NCBI GenBank assembly: GCA_947169935.1
Contig: CAMVRS010000014.1
Location: 1 to 37,492 of the forward strand
DNA from: an uncultured Lachnospiraceae bacterium
Lineage (GTDB): Bacteria; Bacillota; Clostridia; Lachnospirales; Lachnospiraceae
Length of the DNA: 37,492 nt
Direction: 5' to 3'
Shown here: one piece after another, positions 15,921-22,601 of the stretch
Layout of the letters: each line of letters begins with the position of its first letter
How positions within the stretch are numbered: position 1 is the stretch's first letter
Made by a program: the position numbers and the translations under genes
Notes under the pieces: generated by a model
The model's database searches: none
What the model was told of the DNA's origin: nothing
The model's input: the letters and a program-made list of their open reading frames with translations, nothing else

Positions 15921-17113
15921 TTTTCATCTCCATCTATCAGTTCACGCCACTGCCCGATTATCTTTTCGGCAGAAAAGCGTTCCACACATTCTTCAGCCAG
16001 GCTTAAATATTTCTGCCCGAAAACCTCATCAAACAAAAGCCTTCTGATGCCTTCCTCCAGAAGCAGTTCCTTAGGGCTTAAGCCTCCCCGGCGTTCTTCC
16101 TTTGCACAGGAGGGAACCAGCAGTCCATACTTGGCGTATTCGATATCCTCCTCTGCCTTTTTATATATATCGGTATCCGGAGCCAGCACTTCCCTGGGTC
16201 CGGAAGGTATATCAACAGAAACAATGGGAAGGCCGCAGGCCGCAGCCTCGATCAGTACCATGGGCAGCCCCTCATAATCCGATACCAGCGCAAAAGCCGA
16301 AGCCGCCGCCATATAAGGGAAGGGGTTGCTCACTTCACCGGGCATATAGATATTCCCCCGCAGTCCCAGATCCGAAGCCAGTTCCTCTAAAAGCGGCCTC
16401 TCATCACCTTCGCCCAGTATCACCAGACCCACATTCCTGCCCGAAGCCCTCAGATCCTGGAGCACTCTGATAAGCCTGTCCTGGGCCTTCATATGGGTTA
16501 GACGCCCCACGGTTATCAGTATCCTTTTATGCCTGCTGTAAAAGTTTGCTGCTTCCGCAGGCAGTTCCTCCGATCTGAGTCTCTTCATCTTTTCCAGATC
16601 GGAAAAATTATATATGTACTGCAGCTTTTTCTTTTTGACGCCAAAGCTGTCCGCCATATCCGCTGCTGCCATACGCGAAACACAAACATATTTATCCGCG
16701 CCGCTACCTATAAATCTGTGAAGGCTTTTGTTCGCAAAGCTGCCTGATTCACACATGGAAGGCATGCTGTGGTATACGCATATCACCTTGTCTCCCCTGC
16801 GGGATAAGATATTGACTACATTGGCTCCGTCCATATGGCTGATGGTGCAGTCTATCTCATATTTTTTTTTGAGATAGGACAGCCGCCTTACGCGCTTCAC
16901 CACATTGGATGTACGTACAGCCGCAGATGCTTCCTCCAGGGGCGGCACCTTAAGATCCACAAGCTTTCCGCCATAGGGATATATGGCATTGGAAGAATCA
17001 AAAACAAACAGATACACATTATAGTACTTTGCCAGTTCTATGGAAAGATTGGCAGCCATGCGCTCTGCGCCGCCGTTATGCAGATTCTGTACCAGTATGG
17101 CTACATTCTTCAT
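15917..17113 (-). CDS. GT4 family glycosyltransferase
   Basis: A 398-residue GT-B enzyme without a signal peptide. The N-terminal acceptor domain opens with ILVQNLHNGGAERMAANL, typical of GT4 enzymes acting on surface glycans. The C-terminal donor domain shows ITVGRLTHMKAQDRLI, LVILGEGDERPLL and the EX7E motif in YEGLPMVLIEAAACGLP (both Glu present). It would transfer a sugar from a nucleotide donor to a lipid-linked or protein glycan in the cytoplasm. Both ends overlap neighbours by 4 nt (esterase upstream, phosphoesterase downstream), so the three proteins are probably made in fixed proportion. Which sugar is used cannot be seen. Confidence 0.88.
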   Translation of the reverse strand: MKNVAILVQNLHNGGAERMAANLSIELAKYYNVYLFVFDSSNAIYPYGGKLVDLKVPPLEEASAAVRTSNVVKRVRRLSYLKKKYEIDCTISHMDGANVVNILSRRGDKVICVYHSMPSMCESGSFANKSLHRFIGSGADKYVCVSRMAAADMADSFGVKKKKLQYIYNFSDLEKMKRLRSEELPAEAANFYSRHKRILITVGRLTHMKAQDRLIRVLQDLRASGRNVGLVILGEGDERPLLEELASDLGLRGNIYMPGEVSNPFPYMAAASAFALVSDYEGLPMVLIEAAACGLPIVSVDIPSGPREVLAPDTDIYKKAEEDIEYAKYGLLVPSCAKEERRGGLSPKELLLEEGIRRLLFDEVFGQKYLSLAEECVERFSAEKIIGQWRELIDGDEK

Positions 17114-18153
17114 GCCTTAAGCTCCTTTATACGCGCTGTCAGAACTCCGGCCGCCTTTGCATGAGCCTTCGATCCCGGATGGAAACGCGCCCCTATGGTC
17201 TCTTCATCGGCTTCGGGGAGCGAAAGATATTCCACCCTCTGATCACCGCTTTCTTTCTTATATTCTTCCATACCTGCCTTGATATATACGGCAGTATCTT
17301 CTCCCAGAAGCCCCATGCACCAGATTATATAAGCTCCGGGATTATTTCTGCGAAGCGTTTTAAGAAAGCTCTTGGCGGTCTCCCTTAGTTTATCCGTATC
17401 AGTAAATCCTGCGTTCTTTATCGCTTCATTATCATTTGTACCCAGGTTCACGCAGATGAAATCCGGCTGCCAGCTGCTGAAATCATTTTTCCCTGAAAAG
17501 CCTTTGGTCTTAAAACTCTCCCCCGGTGCCAGTGAGCAGATATTCTCATAATGGGGCGGAATGACACAATCCTTATTCCCGTCCCAGGCCACATACAATC
17601 CCCAGCCGCTCTGGCTTATGACGCGGTAATCCGCATCCAGCGCCTTCGCGGTCATATACGGATAGGAATTGATGTGCGAAAAGAACATGGATATCCATTC
17701 CACCTCACCCTTCGCGCCGATCGCGCCTTCCCCGGAATTAATGGAATCACCGATGAATTCTATCTTAAGATCCTTTTCCGGAACGGGCAACAGTTCGCCA
17801 TCCAGCCTTAAACCATAGATATCCAGTCTGTGCTGCGGATCGCCGCTCATAGCCTGCACTTCTTTTATGATGCGGACTCTCGTGGGCTTTTCCGGCATCT
17901 TGCTCCTGAAGATACATACCCATTCTTTCTCCGCGCTTATCATGCGGCGGCTTATTACCTCGCCGTTTATCTCTATGGCTATCCAGTTCTCATGTGAGGT
18001 GAAAGGTCCCGCCATTTCAACCCACAGCTCCGTGCACTTAACATTAAGCTCTAAGGAGGAACCCGTCCAGAGAAGGGTTAAGGGATCGCGGCTGTCTGTG
18101 GTACGGCCGTTTACTTTTATGTTTGCTGCTTCGGATATTTTTAATTCTTTCAT
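17110..18153 (-). CDS. CE2-like SGNH esterase (carbohydrate deacetylase), cytoplasmic
   Basis: A 347-residue protein in two domains: an N-terminal beta-rich region (about 10-120, jelly-roll-like) and a C-terminal SGNH hydrolase domain. Visible SGNH blocks are IEFIGDSINSGEG (131-143, Ser137 as nucleophile), the Gly of the SGWGLY region, NLGTNDNEA and the catalytic RFHPGSKAH near the end. This two-domain layout is that of carbohydrate esterase family 2, which removes acetyl groups from xylan- or mannan-type oligosaccharides. There is no signal peptide, so it would act on imported oligosaccharides or on intracellular glycan intermediates. AGAGG precedes the ATG. It is the first gene of the coupled esterase-GT4-phosphoesterase run and lies divergent to the GH5 endoglucanase. 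CE2 assignment is by layout; substrate unproven. Confidence 0.82.
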   Translation of the reverse strand: MKELKISEAANIKVNGRTTDSRDPLTLLWTGSSLELNVKCTELWVEMAGPFTSHENWIAIEINGEVISRRMISAEKEWVCIFRSKMPEKPTRVRIIKEVQAMSGDPQHRLDIYGLRLDGELLPVPEKDLKIEFIGDSINSGEGAIGAKGEVEWISMFFSHINSYPYMTAKALDADYRVISQSGWGLYVAWDGNKDCVIPPHYENICSLAPGESFKTKGFSGKNDFSSWQPDFICVNLGTNDNEAIKNAGFTDTDKLRETAKSFLKTLRRNNPGAYIIWCMGLLGEDTAVYIKAGMEEYKKESGDQRVEYLSLPEADEETIGARFHPGSKAHAKAAGVLTARIKELKA

Positions 18154-18194
18154 ATTGTTAACCTCTTATTTATCGATAGCTGACATTCTGTAAA

Positions 18195-18226
18195 GATCCT
18201 TCGTCGCTACGCTCCTCAGGATGACC
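18195..18226 (+). repeat. Dispersed hairpin repeat, copy 3
   Basis: A 32 nt form with the longer core TCGTCGCTACGCTCC, ending GGATGACC rather than GGATGACA. It lies 42 nt before the esterase start and abuts a longer inverted repeat that starts at 18229. Confidence 0.8.
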
Positions 18227-18228
18227 AA

Positions 18229-18323
18229 GTCACAAGAAGGGGCCCGCCTTTTGGCATTAGGAGGGACCCGCAGCGCGGGAGGTACCTGATGCCGCTTAAA
18301 AGGTGGGAAGATCGTCTTGTGAC
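18229..18323. repeat. 95 bp imperfect inverted repeat element
   Basis: Outer arms GTCACAAGA (18229-18237) and TCTTGTGAC (18315-18323) are perfect complements. Inside, CCGCCTTTTGGCATTAGG (18244-18261) pairs with 18286-18307 apart from a 4 nt bulge and two mismatches, and a small CCCGC-AGC-GCGGG hairpin (18266-18278) sits at the tip. It occupies most of the divergent region between the esterase and GH5 genes. It could be a miniature mobile element or a structured leader; no coding content is seen. Confidence 0.75.
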
Positions 18324-18374
18324 CCTTGTGCAATAATACCATAATATCCCCCTCCCAACAAGGTTAGAAAGCCC

Positions 18375-18403
18375 TTGAAATATAGCATTTTTTCTGCCAT
18401 AAT
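18375..18403 (+). promoter_or_regulatory. Promoter of the GH5 endoglucanase gene
   Basis: TTGAAA (18375-18380), 17 nt spacer, CATAAT (18398-18403). The leader is about 23 nt with AAAGGTGAT as ribosome site. Confidence 0.65.
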
Positions 18404-18432
18404 GGGCAAAAATAAAGAAAGGTGATCATTTC

Positions 18433-19767
18433 ATGAAGAAACGATATATAGCACTGTCCATGGCCTTACTTACGGCCGTTTCATTAAGCGCCTGCAAGGG
18501 ATCGGAAGTTACGCCTGCTCCCACAGAGGCTCCGACACAGGCAGAGGCACAGCCCACGGAAACTGAGACCGCTCCAACGGAGGCTCCTAAAGAGGCCGAA
18601 GTCACACCTACCGAAGCTCCCGCCTCTCCCGTAAAGACTGTTCCGGAGGGCATAGTTGTATTAAACGCCCAGGGCCGCATTGCTGCCATCCCGGATAATG
18701 ACGCACTGAATTTTACCCGTGATATGAAAGCCGGCTGGAATCTGGGCAATGCTTTTGACGCCTACAACTGCGACTGGCTCTCCGATCCCCTGGATTATGA
18801 ATCCGCATGGTGCGGCGCAAAGACCACGAAAGAGCTGATACATACCATAAAGGACGCCGGCTTTAATACCATCCGCATTCCGGTTTCATGGCATAACCAT
18901 CTGGACGGAAGCTGGAACATTGATCAGAAATGGATGGACCGCGTGCAGGAGGTTGTAGACTGGGCTTATGATGAAGGCATGTATGTGATCATCAATATCC
19001 ATCATGACAATGAGAAAGGTTATGAATACCCTTCCTATGACCAGCTTGACAATTCCAAAAAATACATAACAAAGATCTGGACCCAGATCGCTGAGCGCTT
19101 TGCGGATTATGACGAGCACCTGATCTATGAGACCATGAACGAGCCCAGGCAGGTAGGCACGGATCATGAATGGTGGATAAATGACACATCTTCTGACGTA
19201 GCCAAGGAATGCTTTGACTGCGTTAACCAGCTGAACCAGACCGCAGTGGATACCATACGTTCCGTTGACAAGGGCTACAATACTTCCCGTTACATCATGT
19301 GTCCCGGCTACTGCGCATCACCGGAATTCGAGCTGGTAAGCGATTTCAAACTTCCGGACGACAGCAAGGCTTCCGCAGAAAACAGGATAATCCTTTCCGT
19401 TCATGCATACACGCCTTACAGCTTCGCCCTTGATACCAGCGGGACAAGCACATTCGATGTCTCAAAAAGCAGCAGCACTGAAGATATCGACAGCTTTATG
19501 CGCCGTATATATAACAGCTATGTTCTTAATGGAATTCCTGTTGTGATAAGCGAATTCGGCGCTCTGGATAAGAACGGAAATCTCGATTCGCGCATGCAGT
19601 TTACGGCTTACTATGTTGCAACCGCCACTCACTACGGCATGCCTACCGTACTCTGGGATAACAACGCCATCAACACCTCGGGAGAAAACTTCCAGATCAT
19701 AGACCGCGCAAGCCTTAACTGGAGCTTCCCCGAAATAAGAGATCAGATCATTTACTACTGCGAATAA
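18433..19767 (+). CDS. GH5 endoglucanase, surface lipoprotein
   Basis: A 444-residue secreted enzyme. Residues 1-20 are a signal peptide ending in a lipobox (LSAC, C21), so the protein should be lipid-anchored outside the membrane. Residues 24-66 are a Pro/Thr/Glu linker with repeated PTEAP units. The GH5 barrel spans about 88-440: GWNLGNAFDAYN (101-112), IRIPVSWHNH (147-156), ETMNEPRQVG with acid/base E237, HAYTPYS (324-330) and VISEFGALDK with nucleophile E374. These motifs are those of cellulase-type GH5 enzymes; activity on cellulose, beta-glucan or mannan cannot be separated by eye, and no carbohydrate-binding module is present. The divergent CE2-like esterase supports a plant-polysaccharide role. 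Its 3' end overlaps the convergent aminotransferase gene by 20 bp. Confidence 0.92.
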   Translation: MKKRYIALSMALLTAVSLSACKGSEVTPAPTEAPTQAEAQPTETETAPTEAPKEAEVTPTEAPASPVKTVPEGIVVLNAQGRIAAIPDNDALNFTRDMKAGWNLGNAFDAYNCDWLSDPLDYESAWCGAKTTKELIHTIKDAGFNTIRIPVSWHNHLDGSWNIDQKWMDRVQEVVDWAYDEGMYVIINIHHDNEKGYEYPSYDQLDNSKKYITKIWTQIAERFADYDEHLIYETMNEPRQVGTDHEWWINDTSSDVAKECFDCVNQLNQTAVDTIRSVDKGYNTSRYIMCPGYCASPEFELVSDFKLPDDSKASAENRIILSVHAYTPYSFALDTSGTSTFDVSKSSSTEDIDSFMRRIYNSYVLNGIPVVISEFGALDKNGNLDSRMQFTAYYVATATHYGMPTVLWDNNAINTSGENFQIIDRASLNWSFPEIRDQIIYYCE

Positions 19768-20977
19768 CCTTTGCAAAGCATTCTGTGATGAAATCCACAT
19801 CATCATCGGAAAGCTTTGTATGCAGAGGCAGAGTCACTTCGTTTTCATAATGGGCATAGGCATTGGGATAATCCTTAATATCAAAGCCCAGACTCTTATA
19901 TGCAGTCATCATCGGCAGAGGTTTGTAGTGCACGTTACAGGGCACTCCGAGCTCTGCCATTTTTGTAATTATCTCACGGCGCTTTGTATCATCTGCGCCG
20001 GGTATGCGCGCCAGATAAAGATGTCCGCTGGAAGCATATTCATCCGTATAATGCGTAAGATGCATCACGCCCAGCTCATCACAGGCTTTATCATACTTTT
20101 CGATGATCTCGCGGCGGCGCTTAAGCAATGAAGGATAACGGTCCATCTGTACCAGTCCTATGGCTGCGCCCACATCCGTAAGATTGCATTTATAAAGCGG
20201 CGCGATAATGTCGTATTCCCAGCTGCCCAGCTTGGTCTTTGCCAGTGCATCCTTATCCTGCCCATGAAGACTATAGAGCTGATACCAGTGGTAAAGTTCT
20301 TCATCATCTATCCCGGGTATGCTGTTCCAGACGGAAGCTCCACCTTCTGCCGTCGTCAGGTTCTTTACCGCATGAAAAGAGAAAGATGAAAAGTCAGCCA
20401 GTGTGCCGGCCATCTTTCCTTTGCGGGATGCGCCGAAGGAATGCGCACTGTCGGATACCACGGCTACACGCCCCAGAGCCTTCTGTATCCTCTGTCCGAG
20501 CTCCGTTTTTCCTCCCGGTGTAAACAGCGCTTTCTTTCTGTTCACTATCTCATAGATACGCTCATAATCGCAGGGAATACCGGCCAGATCAACAGGTATG
20601 ACAGCCTTTGTTTTTTTGTTTATGGCTGCCTCCATTGCATCATAGTCCATCTCCAGACTGTTCTTTTGGCAGTCGATGAACTTAACCGTTGCTCCGACAT
20701 GTATCGCTGCAGAAGCGCTGGCTGTATAAGTATAAGCAGGCACCAGCACTTCATCGCCTTCGCCAATGCCCAGTATGCGCAGATTAAGCTCCTCTGCTGC
20801 CGTAGCTGAATTCAGCGCTACCGCCTTATTACTTCCCAGATAAGCGGCTATCCTCTTTTCCAGCTCCTTGGTCCTGGGGCCGGTGGTGATCCAGCCGCTG
20901 CGCATTGCCTCTGCTACCGCTTCTATCTCTGCCTCCGTAATATCGGGGGGACTGAATATTATCTTTCTTGTTTCCAT
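19748..20977 (-). CDS. DegT/DnrJ/EryC1/StrS nucleotide-sugar aminotransferase
   Basis: A 409-residue PLP enzyme that aminates keto-sugar nucleotides. Motifs: SGWITTGPRTKELE (27-40), LNSATAAEELNL (55-66), VLVPAYTYTASA (78-89), SDSAHSFGA (175-183) and SFHAVKNLTTAEGG (200-213) with PLP lysine K205. The order and the ITTAEGG-like loop resemble PglE-type 4-aminotransferases. A stretch 148-168 (KKALFTPGGKTELGQRIQKAL) is an insertion relative to the shortest family members. AAAGGAGAC precedes the ATG. The likely partner is the dehydratase at 24507-26480, 3.5 kb away, whose product is the kind of 4-keto sugar this enzyme uses; this link is inference. The last 20 bp overlap the GH5 gene on the other strand. 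Confidence 0.92.
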   Translation of the reverse strand: METRKIIFSPPDITEAEIEAVAEAMRSGWITTGPRTKELEKRIAAYLGSNKAVALNSATAAEELNLRILGIGEGDEVLVPAYTYTASASAAIHVGATVKFIDCQKNSLEMDYDAMEAAINKKTKAVIPVDLAGIPCDYERIYEIVNRKKALFTPGGKTELGQRIQKALGRVAVVSDSAHSFGASRKGKMAGTLADFSSFSFHAVKNLTTAEGGASVWNSIPGIDDEELYHWYQLYSLHGQDKDALAKTKLGSWEYDIIAPLYKCNLTDVGAAIGLVQMDRYPSLLKRRREIIEKYDKACDELGVMHLTHYTDEYASSGHLYLARIPGADDTKRREIITKMAELGVPCNVHYKPLPMMTAYKSLGFDIKDYPNAYAHYENEVTLPLHTKLSDDDVDFITECFAKVIRSSK

Positions 20978-21123
20978 TGTCTGTCTCCTTTTATATATTC
21001 TCGATCCTGAGCGCCTTTTCAGATCCTCCTGAGCATACTTCCCGCTTGGGGATCTTCTGCCCTCATCATTTCTATAATGTCTGCTCAGGCACGGTTATTG
21101 CTTCACTCTGTGCGATTATATAC

Positions 21124-21149
21124 CAAAAGACCTGCCATCGCAAGGCAGG
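21124..21149 (-). terminator. Terminator of the XRE-nucleotidyltransferase operon
   Basis: Minus strand stem CCTGCC/GGCAGG with a 7 nt loop, followed by a short U tract (TCTTTTGG). It lies directly after the stop at 21153. Confidence 0.65.
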
Positions 21150-21152
21150 CCC

Positions 21153-21881
21153 TTATTTCCGGGATTCTTTCTTAGCCCTTATGGCAGCAATGACATCGTT
21201 TACATTATCCCTGTTCAAAAAGCCTTTATAATCCGAATCAGCCTGCTTTAGTATCTCAAAGCCTTCGATTTCCTCTTTTCTATATTCATCATATAGTTTT
21301 TTCTTGTCATCAGTTGAATAAATCTCGTCCAAAAGATCCCGGGCCGGATCTGCCCGGTCAAGCTTATCAAAGGATCCATATAGATCAGATATAGCACGCT
21401 CTATCCGGTCACGCGAAATGCCTGTTTCCATCACTACACCGATCACATCAGATTTATCATATTTGTATTTCCTAAATGAAGCTAGTTTCATTGCTGCTAT
21501 ATATTCTGCAGGAAGAATACGAACATGCATAATATTTGAAAAAGTTCTGTAGTGAACAGAATGCTGTACTATCGCATCTGAATATGACGCTGTCTTTTTA
21601 AAATCCTGATTGATCCAGTCCCGCGAAAAGCCATATCTATCGCCTATCTTACGGATAGCGTCTTTCATGGCAGATGAAGCCTGAATAAGCGCATCAATAT
21701 CAGTGGTTGATTCTCTGAAACCATATCCTGCCACTATTGCCGCGCCTCCTATAAGTATTATTTCCGCCGGGATCTTTGTTCCGTTCATCTTACGGAACAC
21801 CTTGCCAAGCTCACTCAGCACCTCATCAAGATTTTCCTTTGTAAACGAATCCTGTTTTTTTCCGCTTTCATTTTCGCTCAT
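21153..21881 (-). CDS. DUF6036-like nucleotidyltransferase, candidate toxin of an XRE pair
   Basis: A 242-residue protein of the polymerase-beta-type nucleotidyltransferase fold. The active-site block is LIGGAAIVAGYGFRESTTDIDAL: Gly-Gly at 45-46 and the paired carboxylates D61 and D63. The later DWINQDFK and EYIAAMKLASFRKYKYD segments resemble DUF6036 proteins, and the Lys-rich helix is shared with AbiEii/MNT-type toxins. The rest is helical and charged. Such enzymes, when toxins, attach nucleotides to tRNA or protein. It overlaps the XRE gene by 14 bp (20 bp if the TTG at 21887 is the true start, which has better Shine-Dalgarno spacing). The toxin role is inferred from pairing with the regulator; a simple transferase is possible. 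Confidence 0.8.
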   Translation of the reverse strand: MSENESGKKQDSFTKENLDEVLSELGKVFRKMNGTKIPAEIILIGGAAIVAGYGFRESTTDIDALIQASSAMKDAIRKIGDRYGFSRDWINQDFKKTASYSDAIVQHSVHYRTFSNIMHVRILPAEYIAAMKLASFRKYKYDKSDVIGVVMETGISRDRIERAISDLYGSFDKLDRADPARDLLDEIYSTDDKKKLYDEYRKEEIEGFEILKQADSDYKGFLNRDNVNDVIAAIRAKKESRK

Positions 21882-22440
21882 CGTCAAAGATTTCTCCCTC
21901 TATTATGTTATATTCCAAAAATTCCGGAATAGCGTTTTTTTCTGCATTTTCGTATGCATCTTTGTCCTTTAAAAGACTATTTGATATCTCTACATCTATC
22001 GGATACGTCTTATGGTCCAGCTTATAACTACGCATCTCATTATAGTTTTCGCATTTGGGGATATTGTTTCTGCGACTGATATAATCTATCATCGCCAGCT
22101 CATACAACGCCTCGGCATACATGCACAAATGCCAGTAATGATCGATCTCGCGCCTCTCAAGGACATCGATCACATAATCCAGCTCTCCTTTGCGGTGCAC
22201 CTGATGACACTGTTCGCTGCGAAAAAGTGTAAAGCTGTAATTCTTCTTGCACAAAAGCATTAAGTCATCAATTGATATCCTCAATGCATCTGCCAGCCTG
22301 GCCGCCGTATCGAGCTTACACTGCCTGATATCCGATTTCCCTTTCATAATGTTATATACCACTGAGTAATTAAGGCCGCTTTTTTCAGCCAGCGAATACA
22401 AACTGATATGCTTATCCTTTAAAAACTGATCGATCCTCAT
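21868..22440 (-). CDS. XRE-family HTH regulator with unknown C-terminal domain, candidate antitoxin
   Basis: A 190-residue DNA-binding protein. Residues 1-62 are an XRE helix-turn-helix (SLYSLAEKSGLNYSVVYNIMKG is the helix pair). Residues 75-190 form a second domain, mixed alpha with an EYN/EGEIF acidic C-terminus, which I do not recognise; it may bind the partner nucleotidyltransferase. The start at 22440 follows AGGAGGTG with ideal spacing; a longer reading to 22458 includes the ribosome site and is rejected. Upstream are two abutting palindromes on a consensus promoter, the arrangement of a self-repressing regulator. It is followed by, and overlaps, the nucleotidyltransferase gene. Together they fit a toxin-antitoxin or defence module, unproven. 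Confidence 0.85.
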   Translation of the reverse strand: MRIDQFLKDKHISLYSLAEKSGLNYSVVYNIMKGKSDIRQCKLDTAARLADALRISIDDLMLLCKKNYSFTLFRSEQCHQVHRKGELDYVIDVLERREIDHYWHLCMYAEALYELAMIDYISRRNNIPKCENYNEMRSYKLDHKTYPIDVEISNSLLKDKDAYENAEKNAIPEFLEYNIIEGEIFDDERK

Positions 22441-22468
22441 ACTACACCTCCTGATCATATCTCCATAA

Positions 22469-22498
22469 ATTATATCTGTTAACAGATATATCTGTCAA
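22469..22498 (-). promoter_or_regulatory. Consensus promoter of the XRE-nucleotidyltransferase operon
   Basis: Minus strand TTGACA (22498-22493), 18 nt spacer, TATAAT (22474-22469): both hexamers are perfect. The spacer and -35 are covered by the operator palindromes, so the unrepressed promoter should be strong. Confidence 0.85.
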
Positions 22499-22504
22499 CA
22501 GATA
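22473..22504. promoter_or_regulatory. Twin palindromic operator of the XRE operon
   Basis: TATCTGTTAACAGATA (22473-22488) is a perfect 16 bp palindrome. TATCTGTCAACAGATA (22489-22504) abuts it and differs at one position. Together they span the -35 and spacer of the promoter. A dimeric XRE repressor binding each site is the natural reading. Confidence 0.85.
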
Positions 22505-22530
22505 TATTGTCATGTGGAAAGCTCAACGAT

Positions 22531-22560
22531 AAGCAAAAGGCGCGGCCGAAGCCACGCCTT
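22531..22560 (-). terminator. Terminator of the secreted Ig-like protein gene
   Basis: Minus strand 10 bp stem (22537-22546 with 22551-22560, one G-U pair) closed by a UUCG tetraloop and followed by TTTTGCTT. A textbook intrinsic terminator. Confidence 0.8.
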
Positions 22561-22601
22561 TCATTCAATAGCTGTAAACAGATCTTTACCTATCCTGCCC
22601 C

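Noticed and set aside
20978-21120. Further copies of the dispersed repeat near CTGAG/CTCAG segments
   Set aside because: Only short scattered matches (GATCCTGAG, GATCCTCCTGAG, GCTCAGG) remain; too degenerate to call.
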